A DNA stretch of 64,000 nucleotides, taken from Paragonimus skrjabini miyazakii. Taxonomy: Eukaryota > Platyhelminthes > Trematoda > Plagiorchiida > Troglotrematidae. A program made the position numbers and the translations under genes. The notes under the pieces were generated by a model. That model did no database searches and was not told the origin of the DNA. It was given only the letters and a program-made list of their open reading frames with translations. Each line of letters opens with the position of its first letter. Position 1 is the stretch's first letter. Shown piece after piece: positions 23,228 to 35,900 of the stretch. The stretch is from NCBI GenBank assembly GCA_014338405.1, contig JTDE01002903.1, forward strand, positions 1-64,000. Direction: 5' to 3'.

Positions 23228-23760
23228 GGTGGATTGCCAGGCCGGAGGTGCAAGTATTCAAACACTCGGCCGAGTACCTCAACGCAGAAGGCAGGCACGT
23301 CCACAAGCCCTCAACGATCGGATGGCGGACAACGGGGCAGTCGGATGAGTCATCGCCCGACCGGATCGGACCAACGGGCGAGACATGGCAGGCAAAATAG
23401 AATGGACGACGAAATCGGAGGCTCGATTATTCCAACACTCGGGGGAATATCTCGACACCACCGTGGAATACGATCAAAGCCCATTGTGGATAGATGGAGA
23501 ACAACACGAGCGACCGGACGAGCCATCGCTCAACGAAATCGGACCAACAGACGAAGAATGGTGGGCGGAAAACCACTCGATAGACGGCGCCGATCACACA
23601 CCTAAACCGGGCAGAAGTGCACACGACGCGTGATCGGAAACCTGGGGGTGTTGTGGACTGGAATGCTGACTCATAAACGCGAGCGCGTGCGTAGCATGTG
23701 AACTAGCGTGTTGGACAATGAAGATTGTGCTTTATTGGATGCATTTCGCCACAATAAGCT
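23228..23760 (+). repeat. GC-rich repeat R1, copy 2, with two tandem coding-like units
   Basis: Two units of about 172 bp follow each other at 23,228-23,399 and 23,400-23,575. Unit 1 encodes WIARPEVQVFKHSAEYL...RIGPTGETWQA, ending in TAG. Unit 2 encodes WTTKSEARLFQHSGEYL...EIGPTDEEWWA. The protein-level match between units, with conserved F-HS-EYL and IGPT-E-W, suggests they were coding. The 3' portion matches copy 1 at 5,995-6,365. CpG content is high compared with the surrounding intron. Confidence 0.65.
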
Positions 23761-23764
23761 GAAA

Positions 23765-26700
23765 ACATTTGTTGCGATTCTGTCCATTATAAAGCATCCG
23801 GCCGAGGCAATTAGGACTGAAACGGGCACTCTAACAATTACAATTATTGGAGTGTGCTACCAAGCAGTAGTATGAAGTGGAACTGATATTCAACTGGAAT
23901 TATCAATCTGTTCACCCTACCCCAGAATTTGTACTTTACCTTACCCCGAGGCCGACCTACTAAGTAGAGGAGTCGGGCTGAAAGCGTGCTTTTATTTAAG
24001 TGGTAAACGTAACCACATAATTGAACAACACCTGTTACCAAACTGCATATTGCAGGCTAATGAATTTTTTTCTTATGACTGTCCAAGAGAACAATACGAT
24101 GGATAGTCACCTAAAATGATATGAATCGGAAATGTAATTTGGTGGTTATTGAAAGCACAATACTAAAAAGGGGCCAGATCGACCGGTTGGCTGTTCTACC
24201 TTTAAGGTACTAGGGTTCAGTCGAAACCGATCACGTGATCATCCGCGAAATTTGTGATGAATACTAACACTTCAGAACAAAAATTTGATAAAGGTAGTTC
24301 CACCAGCGTTCAACTTGCGCATATCTTTTGTATACATCCGTGGACAAAATCAATGGCCAGGGTCTATTGATATCAGTTAGCCAGCTTGTACCAAGAATGA
24401 AAATGGGCAAGATCTTCGCACTCAGTTGACTTGATTTTTACTTACAGTAAACTCTTTCCTTGGCGTCGATCGCTTTGGTGACTTTTGCTGAATGCATTTA
24501 ATTCGTTTGACTAATCCATTTTATTATAGCTATGTTTCACTGGTCACCACAGTTCGAGTACCGTGAGTAGTTAGGCACAATGTGAATAAAGAACACTACG
24601 AATTCAACCCGAAAAGGGTCGAGTTTCTGTTGTAGTACAAATTATTCATTAGCAACGGGTTTCATTAGTCGATTAGTGGAGTAACACCTCGAAATATTGG
24701 TTCATTCTGACCGGAAACTGTTAGCAGTAAATTTTGACTAAACACTCGATGATGTGATCCAAAAGAGGCCGATTAGCTCTCTTCACCTAACAGGATATCA
24801 TCTTGGGCGTGGACCATATGATCAGCATCTTGTACTGTGAGTATATGCTTGGGGTCACTACGTCACCCGCCCTTAAGCTTCTACAGGTACACTGTTATCT
24901 AATTCACTGCGACGTAATTGTGACCCATAGGTGGAAACAGCTGTGGGGCCATCGTAACTTTACGTCATAGGGTTGGTTTGTGTTCGTCGACACTGATGTA
25001 CACTATCACAGTTAGTGGGATTATCTATCGGACCTTTGTAACGGTTCAACTACGAGTGTGTACTTAAAAATAATAGCAACCTCCGACTGTACTCTGACCT
25101 CTGCTGCTATTTTGGTGTGGTGGTCCGGTTTACGCTTTACACCGAACCCGACAGCTATGCTGACTAAGATTTCAGTCCTTCCACGTGCAACCATATCAGA
25201 TATGTTAGAGGAGAACAGTCAGAAGAAAATTAATTGCACTACCGACCGCATAGTAATGCTTAGGTAATGAGGCATAGTGCTGTGAGCATACAGCGGAAAT
25301 ATGTTCGTAGTTGTGGCACCTCTGCATTCAAATAGGAAAGAGGAAGGTTAAAATAGATACCCTTAAACAAAAGAGCAATCCGATCGCCCAACGGTTAACC
25401 GCCAACATACTAGTGTCATTTAGAAGGTTGGATGTAGCATTGAATATATCAGCTACATATAACAGTGTTCAGAATCATTTTCTAGTACAATCTCCTTCAT
25501 GACTGACAAAGCCATCGCTATCAGTTAAGTAAGTGGCTCCGGACAGGGTCCATCAGGAACACACGGTTGCTCGACATGCTTTCCACCATACAGAAGTCCT
25601 AGTGAAGTGTGTTAATTTGTTGAAATTGTTGTACACCTTCACTGAGTGTAGAATTCGCAGTTATAGGCAGCTATCTCGATCGCCGTCCAACTGAAATGAC
25701 ATTCGACGAGGTTCTTCGATCTCTGCCTTACTTATCAACGTTATGGTGGACAATATGTTGAAAGAAGGACGCGGAGGTTCCGAAGATTTTAAAGTGGAGC
25801 TTCTAATAGGTAGTAAGCTGAGTAATAGTGAAGGTGGGAATGAGAATGTTTCATTTAGGTTTTTACCTAGAGAACACGCAGACCGTGTTGAGCCGATTGA
25901 GTGTCATGACTAATATGTACTGTGTAAAGTGTTGTTACAAGATTGTACTTGAGCTCAGTCATTACATCAGCCCTATTCTGATTTTTGTCCAACAGTGTGG
26001 GTACCTCACTGCACTCAAACTCAAAGAAAGACCAGTACATATCCTGAAGTCACATAAGGTCCACTGGTGACAAGCTCTTTTTCTACGTGTATGATCAGCC
26101 ATATTTGATTGCTATTTGGTCTCTTATTGTTATTGGGCCTTGTAATCTCTTCACCTGGACCATGCACATGAGTAACTATAGTTTTCTGCTCTTTACCATT
26201 TTGGGTTAATCTACATAATTGACTTCAACCAAACATATTTTTTGATCGTATCTACCAACGGCTACTATTGTTTGATAAGTCAACCGCTCTCTTTGTCAAA
26301 AACTTGTGTCATGGTGGTCTTCTACGTTTATTTTTCTTCTGCCTTCTTAATGAAGATTTTACAAGGTTCACAGCACCCATTTAATTCTTCGTTTCCCCCC
26401 TCCCCCCTTAATTCTGTACAGAGAGCACCAATATGTACTCTTATAGTGAACTACTTGTTACCTTAAGTTAGTACTATCTTTTCTGCTGGGTTTATACCCT
26501 ATCATTTCAGTCTTGCTATTTTTTGTTTCTCAGAGTTGTAGGCCTTGTTTTCATGCTAGTCTGTCACGTGGCTAACTAGCGTTAACCGACTGAATCATAA
26601 ACATCTTTACTTACAGGCATCCTGGTCTTATTCTTTCGGGCGTAGACTAGATACGTGGTGTGTGAGTGAAATCGCACATGATGCAGCGCACGTCACGTGT

Positions 26701-27250
26701 GATGAAGGTTATGCTTAGATGTCTTTTCGATTCGGTCACCGGGACATATACTGCGTAAACGGAGGCCGTTAACGTGGGAGAATCTGGAGGTTTTGAACAC
26801 GTACGTGAGTACCGAGTAAGCTATTCGTGTATGCATTTCGAGACACAACAACAAGTTCTGACGCATTTTGGATCTTCTTAAGTAAAGTAGAGCGATAATA
26901 CCCTGTCATTGGAGCATAACAAGATGTAACGAGGGTTTAAACGAAAATTGGAAGCAAGCTGGCTAGAGCGTCTATTTTTTGGGGTTACTCCAACCATTGT
27001 GTTTACACATGACTTAAAATGACTGGAATTGGCTCGCTGACCCCCAGGCTTCAAGAAAGTCACAATAAGATAGGTACATTTTAGGTACGGTGACAAACCC
27101 TTGGGAAAAGGTTGAGGCCTGGGATAGTTGAATCTTTAAACTTGGTTGATATATGGACTTTCGAAACCGTATATATTCTGATGAAGTTGCGTCGTATTAA
27201 TAGTAAATGTTAGTGTAGGTTTTTATAATGAGATTATTATCAAGTACTTT
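23765..27250. other. Intronic sequence, nothing supported
   Basis: AT-rich intron sequence upstream of the C-terminal homeodomain half. Frames are short, and no repeat copy is recognised. Confidence 0.45.
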
Positions 27251-27557
27251 ATAAAGTGTACGTAGGCAAAAGTACTTTCCGACCTTTCGATCAAATTCAA
27301 GGAACGAAGGGAATATCGGGTTATTCACAATTTTTACTGACAGCCTTGCGTGAAATCCTAAGGGTAAATATTTCACAATGCAGCCTAAGTGTTCGGCTTC
27401 ATAAGGGCATGTTACTTCACAAATTTACACCAGATGAGTTAATAAAAACATTGTCCTCCAAGGGCGTGAAAAATATTTTTGTCAATCTTCAAAGAAAAAC
27501 AAACAAAACCTATCATTATGATTGTCAAGTCGCACAGTACGAGACAACTAAACTTAC

Positions 27558-28061
27558 TTGAGTAAACGTCAGTCCGGTATGTTTGGCCAAACCGTATTTC
27601 TCTGTCGGACTTGGGTATTTATTTTGTGTATAGTAATCTTGAAGCATGTTCCGCACACGTTGTTTGAAACAATACACTGTTTCCTCCCCGTCCCAAATTG
27701 TGTTCGGCAACGGAAACCTTCGCCGAAGACGGTATTTGTCCACAGCACTCAGGAGTCTTCCTCGTCTTTTCTCTGTTTGCGCATAGTGGGCCAAATACCA
27801 TAAGTGCTGAAGTACTGGTTGATGCTTGGAATTGAAGTGATTGAACTGTAGAATGTAGAATACCATATCGTAATCAGAATTGGAGTAGGCGACGTGTGCC
27901 ATCGCTTTAAAGATCGTTTGTTGTTCGTCGGACTGTTCATCAGCTAGATCCAATTGGTCTCCAAAAGTTAACGTGGACCAATTGATTGAAACAGAATCAA
28001 GGAATGCGCGCAATGTCTCCATATTGCTTTCTCGTAGAAGAACATCACAAACGCACGCAAC
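27558..28061 (-). CDS. SIX4/5-like homeobox gene, SIX-domain and homeodomain exon
   Basis: This 168-codon exon begins after a CAG acceptor (28,062-28,064) and ends at a consensus donor, CAA|GTAAGT. Residues 1-108 form the SIX domain, starting VACVCDVLL, with the conserved core HLWYLAHYAQTEKRRGR and then AVDKYRLRRRFPLP. The homeodomain follows with TIWDGEETVYCFK, helix 2 around YPSPTEKYGLAKHTGL, and TFTQ at the splice. The motif WDGEETVYCFK plus Q-N-K-Y-P-S-P and L-A-K is closer to SIX4/5 (Drosophila Six4, worm unc-39) than to SIX1/2 or SIX3/6; this is judged from memory of the family, not from an alignment. An acidic stretch around residues 34-48 (GDQLDLADEQSDEQQ) looks like an insertion within the SIX domain. 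The in-frame GTG at 28,065-28,067 lies in the acceptor context, so the real start codon should be in an upstream exon that I could not find. Confidence 0.92.
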
Positions 28062-28069
28062 CTGCACGA

Positions 28070-28765
28070 ATAATGAGTACAGGTGTGGTTTTTATGGGGC
28101 GGGAGTGGGAGATATATATTTGTGGTATTATTTTTTTAATTTGAAAAACTACCGCAACTTGTGTGTATGAGTGACGTTAGCTGATCCAGACACCAAAAGA
28201 GCTATTTTACTCAAAGTTATACTACTATCAAAAATGACAGTAGTTACACATGACCGTGCAATAACTGAAGCAAATTCGACAGCTTTCTCCAATACCTTCA
28301 ACGTTTTCGCAGATATTTTGTTCGTACTTCATTTTTGTGAGTTATGGGCTAACGGTCTAAATGTTATTCATACTTCAGTTAATTTAATTGTGTGAATACC
28401 TAATAAGTAACTCACATCTGAACTATGAGTGAGAAACAGGAAAGTAAGTTTGAAAGTCACTGATGGGAACGAACTGAAATTGACAGTTAGTGCACAGCAT
28501 ATAAAGCTACTTGGAAGCAGTATATAAAAGCCACATTTTATCCAAAACGGTCACAATCAAGATTACACCAGTGTATGCATGTTTGATTTTAATAATTCGC
28601 CAATGGGACAAACAATTTGTAGTCTGACAGTCCTACACATAAAAGCAATCAAGAATCGAATAACGAATAACCAAAAATTACTCATTGGAATCTCACAACT
28701 GTTCAGTTCAACGAGCACTATTAATTCCAGTCAGTGAAGGTGACACTTAGAGAAGAATTATTAGT
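28070..28765. other. Sequence upstream of the SIX exon, first exon not found
   Basis: The missing N-terminal exon(s) and promoter of the SIX gene should lie somewhere to the right on the minus strand. No segment here encodes a recognisable N-terminus. A TATATAAAAG string occurs at about 28,520 on the plus strand, but nothing ties it to the gene. Confidence 0.4.
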
Positions 28766-28771
28766 GAACTA

Positions 28772-29775
28772 ATGTTCTGGTTTTCTAGGTCCTTTCTTTT
28801 TGACGACCTTTTCCTAGTCGATATATTCATGCGAAAACATGAAGGCATCCACACTTGGGTCCACTGCCAATTCGTGGACGATATGCTTATCATCAATATT
28901 TCTGACACTAACATTTACACAGCATCCAGTCATCACCGACTTACTGAGTCAAAAATCAAACATATTTCCTAGATGTCCATTTACTTCGACGAATAGACGG
29001 CACTGTTGAAAGCAGGATTCATCATTAGAATACCTGGACAAGTCAGTAGGCAAACTTTCACAATTGTGTGCCTCTAAAATAAAAGGAAAGTGTAGTGCGT
29101 TGTCTGACTCACAGAGCGTAGAAAATTTGCTCAACGGATAAGCTAGACCGTAGCCTTGAATTCATACAGAACGTAAGATATTGTAGCGGTTATCCGAAAC
29201 GATTTACCTTCAGAAATATGACCAGAATGTCTCCTAAATCTGAAATGCAGGATGTAAGAAAGCAGTCCGCGTTTATTCGAGTACCATTCAAAGGTGATTC
29301 GACCAAGTAATTAGCAGGACGTATGCTACAACGGAATGCTGTATCCAACCCACCACGTCTCCAGTTACCTGGTTTTTAACAAACATAGACTGTGACTTTA
29401 GACCTCACTTACTTTTTCACTTGTTCCTTCGGAACAGGTCATATTGCTTGAATGTCAAAACAGCTTTCGAAACGAATCCGAGAACACCATTTATGACGAC
29501 TGGGGAACGGGGAAACACGATCGGTCAACAATGCTATGCTCGCTCAACTGGTTGAATGCTGGCACCAGATGAACACTGATCAAGCCTCTCGAGTAGTCTA
29601 TCGCATGTCAGGTGACCCACCAAACACCGTTCGAACAAGAACACTCCGTACTACCGCAGCTGTCTGGATCAAGCTGTTTGAGTCAGTGTTATGGTTTCAA
29701 TGCTTTTTGTTCATGTGCCACACCCATCATGGTGTCAGTTCGGCCGGACCGATGGCAGACATGTTGAGTTAAATC
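28772..29775 (+). mobile_element. Penelope-like element: RT end, linker and GIY-YIG endonuclease (degenerate)
   Basis: The first part reads FLVDIFMRKHEG and CQFVDDMLIIN, the catalytic F-V-D-D block. In other frames it continues FLDVHLLRRIDGTVE and KRIREHHL, with FGTGHIA (the G-T-G-Y-I-G motif of the endonuclease, damaged). It ends with SVNNAMLAQLVECWHQM, NTDQASRVVYRM and RTRTLRTTAAVWIKLFESVL, which correspond to the C-terminal half of the GIY-YIG domain. Multiple stops and frame changes show it is dead. It lies about 0.7 kb upstream of the known part of the SIX gene, on the opposite strand. Confidence 0.82.
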
Positions 29776-29779
29776 AATC

Positions 29780-31460
29780 AACAAACACACGTACCGCACT
29801 AAGTAAGCTATCTTTAGTCGATTGGTTAGTTTCACTGTCATAAGTCCGACCAATATCCCTACATAACTCTATTATCATTTTATATAGTTAAAGATGAATT
29901 ATCTAAAACGCATGCTCATCTATATGTCTTTATTCTCATTATCACTGCTGACAGTTCGTTGTTTCTGATTTATTTTGCCTTGAACATGAAAACTAGTCAT
30001 TCACTTTATTTTACCTTCGATTCAGTATATCAGCTGCAGAACTGTATGCATATTCATTAAATCTGGTCCCTATCCCCTCTAAACCAGGTCTTACTAATTT
30101 TGTGTTCACCCCAAGCAATCTTCCGCAGCCAAACAGCATTACTGTCCTAGCAACTATGCTTTTCGTCGGCAAATGATAGACCATAAAAATGTGCAAACAG
30201 AACGTTCTCAGTTTAGCTCACTCCAACACCCGCTCTTCAACACACAAACACGTCTGCCGCAAATCATCCCTCACCCTTTCTGAGCAGTTTTCCAACATCA
30301 GACGCATTCCCTGCGGTTCACTAATGGTTCCTTGTCCACGCCCCTCAATTTACACTTGGCTCTTCGATTTGTTCACTGGACAAAAGTGTGCAACGAGCGG
30401 TGGTTACCACTTGGGGTCTGTCCGTCATGGCTGGGATAGCAACCATATTTGTTTAGCGTTTTTCGAAATACTAAATTTACTTTATAGGCATGGCCATTCA
30501 AGTTATTTAACTTGCCGAACTGGAACTTCTGATCAGTAGTTGTTCCTGTGCCATATGAATTGGATCTCATGATAATGAGTCTAGCGATATCTGTAACCTT
30601 TGTGTGAATCACGAATCGTCAATACTGAGGCAATGCAATGATTAGTCAACCCAGTAGAACCGTATCGATAGCATGTCACTTCAGTTTTTACTTGACACCT
30701 ACCACGGAAACAAGTACTCAGTCAACTTTCCATAACCATGACTAAACGCGAATGGTTTTGAGATGATAAACATGCCTCACATTATAGAGCGCTATTGCTC
30801 GACTCGACTGCACACTAACAGGCTAAGGAACGTGGAAGCGTGATTCACCTTTGTTGACAAAGCACCGCTATCAAAATGATTGTGAGCAGAACCAGAAGTG
30901 GACCACACCATTAACAAGCGTCTCCTGTGTTCTACCAAGGAGGTCCATGTTTGAGTGGACGGTGCAGTTAGGATCTACAGGATTCGTGAGAAATTTACAG
31001 GCTAGAATAAGCTGAGAGTGCACTGAGTCTGTGCCAGTCGGTTAAGAATAGGGAGAGAAATCTGTAAATGTTTTCATTTTTGGAAGATGAACTGTAATAA
31101 GCTGCCGAATGATGAAAAATGAGAGGAAAATAAGTAGAAGGGAAACCCAACCATAAACTGCCAAACATGGTACAGATGAACTTCACCATACAGCAAACAA
31201 CATTGTACTAAGAGGCCGGGTCATGGTTCTGACAACCGAGCTATCTGAAGATCCAGCCTAGTGTTCTGAAAGTGTAGTCTGAATCTGTCGCCGCTACGGC
31301 AGATTCTGGTAAGCTGTTTCATATTGGGTATGCGCGGGCTCCAAAGGACTGCACTATGCAATTAAGACAGCTCGCGTGATGATGCAACTTTCACTGAGGT
31401 AGCTATTTGGGATAGATAAATGCATATTTTTTAACAGGTGAAAAGGCTGATAGAGAATCC
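29780..31460. other. Intergenic, nothing supported
   Basis: AT-rich sequence with short frames only. Confidence 0.45.
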
Positions 31461-31467
31461 TATGTGC

Positions 31468-32260
31468 TTAAATTAAAATTCTTCCTAACACAACAATATT
31501 GCCTTGAGAATTGTCCCGGTTCACATGGCCACCGAATGTAATAACCTGCCTTATGGCCCATCGTTTCAAGTTCGCAGTGACCTTCGTGGAATGAGGAAAA
31601 CAAGCTGGTCTATTTAGCCAGACATGTGGGTGCACTATTGAGTTGAACATAATCGCAAAACGATCCGCGTGAATAGTTCCGAACAACCGCGCGAATGAGT
31701 CCAGCGCCAAATTTCCTTTCTTAACCAGTGAGGTACGGATGAGTGACAGACTATGACTGTTTGGAGCAATAGTTCCCAGGTCACATTCATAGGTGATGTT
31801 TCCAAGTTTTCTGGTCAAGAAGGTATCCGATGTGTCCAGAGTAAGGGAGTTGTATGACCTTGAAGTTAGCAGTATTAACCAGGAACCGGTTGTTCGTAGC
31901 CCTATGGGATAAGACATTCAAATCACTCTGCATCTTCTCCGTCTCCGTCACACTAACAAAAATACCCTAAATTTGAGTGTCACCAACATAAAGAAGAATT
32001 GTCACGCTATGAGATTTCGAACAGTAATATGATAAAAGCGATATCTCAGCGTGGAACCTTGTGGCAGATCGTTATTCACATACTGACACTCAAAAAACAT
32101 ATCGTTGACTTTGAGGGTAAAGTGGAGAACTTGAAAGAAATCAGTGAGCGATAGGAGTAGGAGGTTATCTGTACCATACTAACAGAGCCCCATGTACAGT
32201 ATTAAGCCGTTTACTTGATTGCATTAAGAAACTAACATCAATCGGTCTATCTCCATTAAC
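31468..32260 (-). mobile_element. CR1/Jockey-like non-LTR retrotransposon, RT fragment (degenerate)
   Basis: The minus strand carries VNNDLPQGSTL (the PQGS block), then LYVGDTQI (the catalytic Y-A-D-D box, altered), EKMQSDLNVLSHRATNNRF, and after a frameshift CDLGTIAPNSHSL. It continues LVKKGNLALDSFARLFGTI and MFNSIVHPHVWLNRPACFPH, the post-RT block that in the family reads IRPHLEY--PAW. Stops, frame changes and the lost catalytic Asp mean it is inactive. Endonuclease and 3' end are absent. Confidence 0.8.
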
Positions 32261-32659
32261 CAATTCTATTTGTTCTTCCTGACCGGAGTTGGCCATGCAT
32301 AAGAATTCCTTTCGAAATCAACGTTTACTGACAGTTAACAATCCAACCAAGCTCTGAGTGACCTTTAGGACGAGCGACATGGATGCAATCGGCCTATAGT
32401 TTGCGGACTGGTTGTAATAACAGCCGTTAAATGTGAACTATACTGTGTAAGCCTCGCGGATTTTGTAAGGCTCCCTGTTTCCCAGACAGGTCAAGTAAAC
32501 TATTCACACACCACTCAGCATATTACTTAGCATATTACTTTAGTATTATAGAAGAAATGAGATAGGGACTCTGGAACTTGTCCTCATACAGAGTTCTTAT
32601 CTTCTGAGAAACCACGTATAGCTTGGAAGTAAATGTTTCAAGGAAATTTATATTTTAGA

Positions 32660-32905
32660 AATAACCCAGTTGCAAAAAATATGGGTTTCCGCTGAATTCA
32701 AACCAGTGACGGAACCAACACGCCTAAACGTGGCATGTGTTCTGCCAACTGGGCAAGGAAGCCACGTTGGAAGCTCAGATATTTCATATTTATATTCACT
32801 CACCCACCCGTCCCATTGTCTCGTATAGAATCCACCAAATGATTCAGGGGATCGACTTCCATGGAAGGAGTTCTCAAGCAGTTTCTGTTAAAATCCACCA
32901 CTATC
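32660..32905 (-). mobile_element. SINE-B (tRNA-derived) copy
   Basis: The minus strand has GGTGGATT...GGGTGGGTGAGTG (5' segment), CTTCCTTGCCCAGTTGGCAGA (A-box region) and CCGTCACTGGTTTGAATTCAGC (B-box, GGTTTGAATTC). It matches the copies at 53-54 kb. The tail after the B-box is not recognisable. Confidence 0.7.
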
Positions 32906-32909
32906 ACTG

Positions 32910-35900
32910 CTAAGTACTGGCATTCTATCATTCCTAAGTGATATGACTGTTTAGTTCCTTCCACACCAAAGAAAATATACTACACTATTCTCCAGTAAAG
33001 TGCTTACGTTCCTCAAATTGGTTACAGGTGCTAAATATGCGCCCCCTAGTATTAAACTCATCAAGGCGCTGGTTACCAACAGCGTTAGCAACCTCCTTAT
33101 TTGAAATGTGTGGTGCTGAACGCCAATGTGTTGTAGAATGTAATTTCGTTGGCGCTAAACATTTTGTTCAGACCAATTTGGTACCGATGTTTAACACGTG
33201 TCACGTCGCCATTGACCAGCTGCGAACCGCACAGTGTTCATCTTATATTTTTCTTCATTTCCATCCAGCCAATTTATGTTCCAGGCTGATCGCTTCAATA
33301 TCAGTAAATATTTTGGGCAACACAGAATTGGGTCGTCTAGTTTGCTTGATGGGATCATACTTGTCGACAACTTTAGTGGTAGTTTTGTGATGAACTGCCG
33401 TTGATCACCGAGAGACAGTTGGGCTGTGGCTGAGTTTTATCGTTAAATATATTCAGTCTATTTTGTAAAAATTCTTTACAGAATTTCGAGTAGGTGTGGT
33501 AGTCTATACTATACTTACCAATTTGAATGTGATTAGTCTGTGATCACAATGAGTTGGTTTGTAAATAATTCCTCAAGTTAGTAAACTTTTCAGAAGGTAA
33601 TCCAAACTGGAGGATTTCTGTGTGACCTTGCACCACGTGAACCCCGACATTTTTGTTCATGTAAGAATTCATAATTGTATTGTGAACAGTGTAAGTCGAG
33701 CGTGAACTACGTTGTTGTTGAAGGCGATTTCAGGGTGATTAAAACCACACATAAACAGGATTTATGAGAATCCTACCGTTAAGTAGGTGGTCAGTAAACA
33801 ACTAGGCTGTCGGAGGTTGGTTAATCGTACCAATCAAACAGCTAGACCAGTGATGAAAATTTCCAAAATGAAGAAGAACCGAGTAATGTATCAGAAATGT
33901 CTTGAGCTAACTGTCAGTGTAAATGAATACACCTCTGCCTTTCATTGACTAGATAATGTGACGAAACACGTTCATACTTACTGCATTTATTCATGTCTTT
34001 AACAGCGTTCACAAGTCAAGTTTTTGCAGTATAAACAATGAGCGGTCTCAATGTACTTCATGTCTCTCGTAACTGCTGCGTTTTGCTGAGCAGAGGCGTG
34101 ACATTAGCGTAGATACATTTGACAGAAATTACGGTAGAGTGCTCCTCTTGTAAGTCTATCTACAACCGTTTATGGCTGTATGGGTTTTTCTTTTGGGAAA
34201 TTTAGTTGAATCCAACGATTTAGATGCTCTTGCCACCAGTTCCAATCAAGACGACGAAGGGTTGAAAATGACTGTTAACGTGCATTTCAGTACTTCGGGA
34301 TTTTACTATTCAAATTCATCCCCAGATTGGACCGGGTGTAGGAGATCGAGCTGCATGACACCTGATACCTTACGGAAGCCGGTCGTCACTGATGAGCCAA
34401 ACCAATAAGGTCTGGACAGTCGTACCTCGCGTCACAGGCAAACATACGGGTGCTGGACTAGATTTTAAGTCAACAAATCCACGTGGTCTGTTTACATCTT
34501 TTAGCTGAAGGACAGCTAGCCCCGTGCAAGTGAATATAACATGTTATTACTTTAATTCATGGATTGTACCAGCACAGTAATAGGTAACTGCAAGAAAGGG
34601 GACAATGTGGACGGCAATACACCCACGCTTTCTATTCTGATTTGTCGGATCACGGCGTCCCTAAACAACCCTACAGTAATTGTGAATGTCTGGACGGATT
34701 CTACTTGGATCGTCCATACCTGCCTGTTGTAGTACCATAGTTTGTTTCAGTTCACTTTCACCACTAAAGGATATACGGGATGGCTCTAGAAAGTTGCCAT
34801 ACTTTGGGTCTGGATTCCAAAATATTCACTGTAACAGTCTGATGGAAGCAACGAGAAAACAGGTTTTAAAGTGTTCAACCAAGAAAGTGTTATCATGCTG
34901 GGCTATTGGCCTTCGTAACTTGATGTCAGGGAGGTTGAACACGATAAGCCATTGAGTAAGGACTACGCCTGATTTGGCCGTAACCGTTTTGGGCTTTGCT
35001 GTATACGTACTGACAGCTCTTAAGGCTGGGTTTCTCCTGCTACGAAAATGATCACATCTTCCTTGTTTTCTTATCTGGAATGTACCAATCGATAGTTGTG
35101 CAGTTTCAGTCGGACGATTGGCAGATCCTGAAAGTCACGTTACCAATTTGTAGTTAGCCAAACAATTTTTGTGGGAGAAAGGACACTTCAGACACTTTAG
35201 TAAGTCTAGATGGTAAAGAGATTGGGGACAGTAAAGTCAATTTTACGTCAGGTTACTCTCAGTTGGTTGTATGGATACCCGTTTTTGTGTTAGTATAAAG
35301 CGCGTCAACAGCTTTAATCTTCGGCGTGTGAAGCATACAAGATGTGAGACATCCTTGAGGTTATTGTGTAACACGTTGTAAACGTTTCCTGCACGTCAAG
35401 TGAATCGTTGGGTTCGTGGAAGCACCTAATCATTTTGCTGTTATACGTGATTTACCTAGTGCATGTGCGACAGAGCTTTTGTACCATCAAAACGTTACAT
35501 GAATCTGCATGATCAACATATCTACACCTGTTTGCTAGGTTAATGACGATCAGATGAACACTGTGCAGGGACTTCTGGTTAGTGGTTAGCAAATCCGTGA
35601 AGCAGAGGAATAGAAACATAGCATACACTTCAACAATAACATAATTTCACCATGAGGCTCATAGACAACTGAACATTTGCACAAATTTATGTTTGATTGT
35701 CAATAAGTATGGATTGGTGATTATATTTTAATTGCTTCTCCATTCGGTAAACAATCAACTGGTCATTTGTCTCTCATGATCATAAAAGTAGATTCAGCGT
35801 CTTGACTCCTTTTCTGATGAGACAAATTTAAAAAATAGAAGAAATATTTATCAATTCTGTATATTTTCAGGTACTTATCTTAATCAGCGGCAGTGAATCT

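Larger units (their letters stand above)
12973..27557 (-). other. Large intron (about 14.6 kb) of the SIX4/5-like gene
   Basis: The intron is bounded by GTAAGT at 27,557-27,552 and TTTCAG at 12,978-12,973, both exactly at the reading-frame joints of the two homeodomain halves (phase 0, LTFTQ|VSNWFKN). It holds Penelope, RTE and SINE-A insertions and repeat R1, listed separately. The rest shows no exon-like segment that would fit between the two homeodomain halves, which are already contiguous. Confidence 0.88.

Noticed and set aside
28065..28067. GTG as the start codon of the SIX protein
   Set aside because: It lies two codons before the SIX core, inside a typical acceptor (TTCGTGCAG), and SIX proteins have additional N-terminal residues. 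An upstream exon is more likely.
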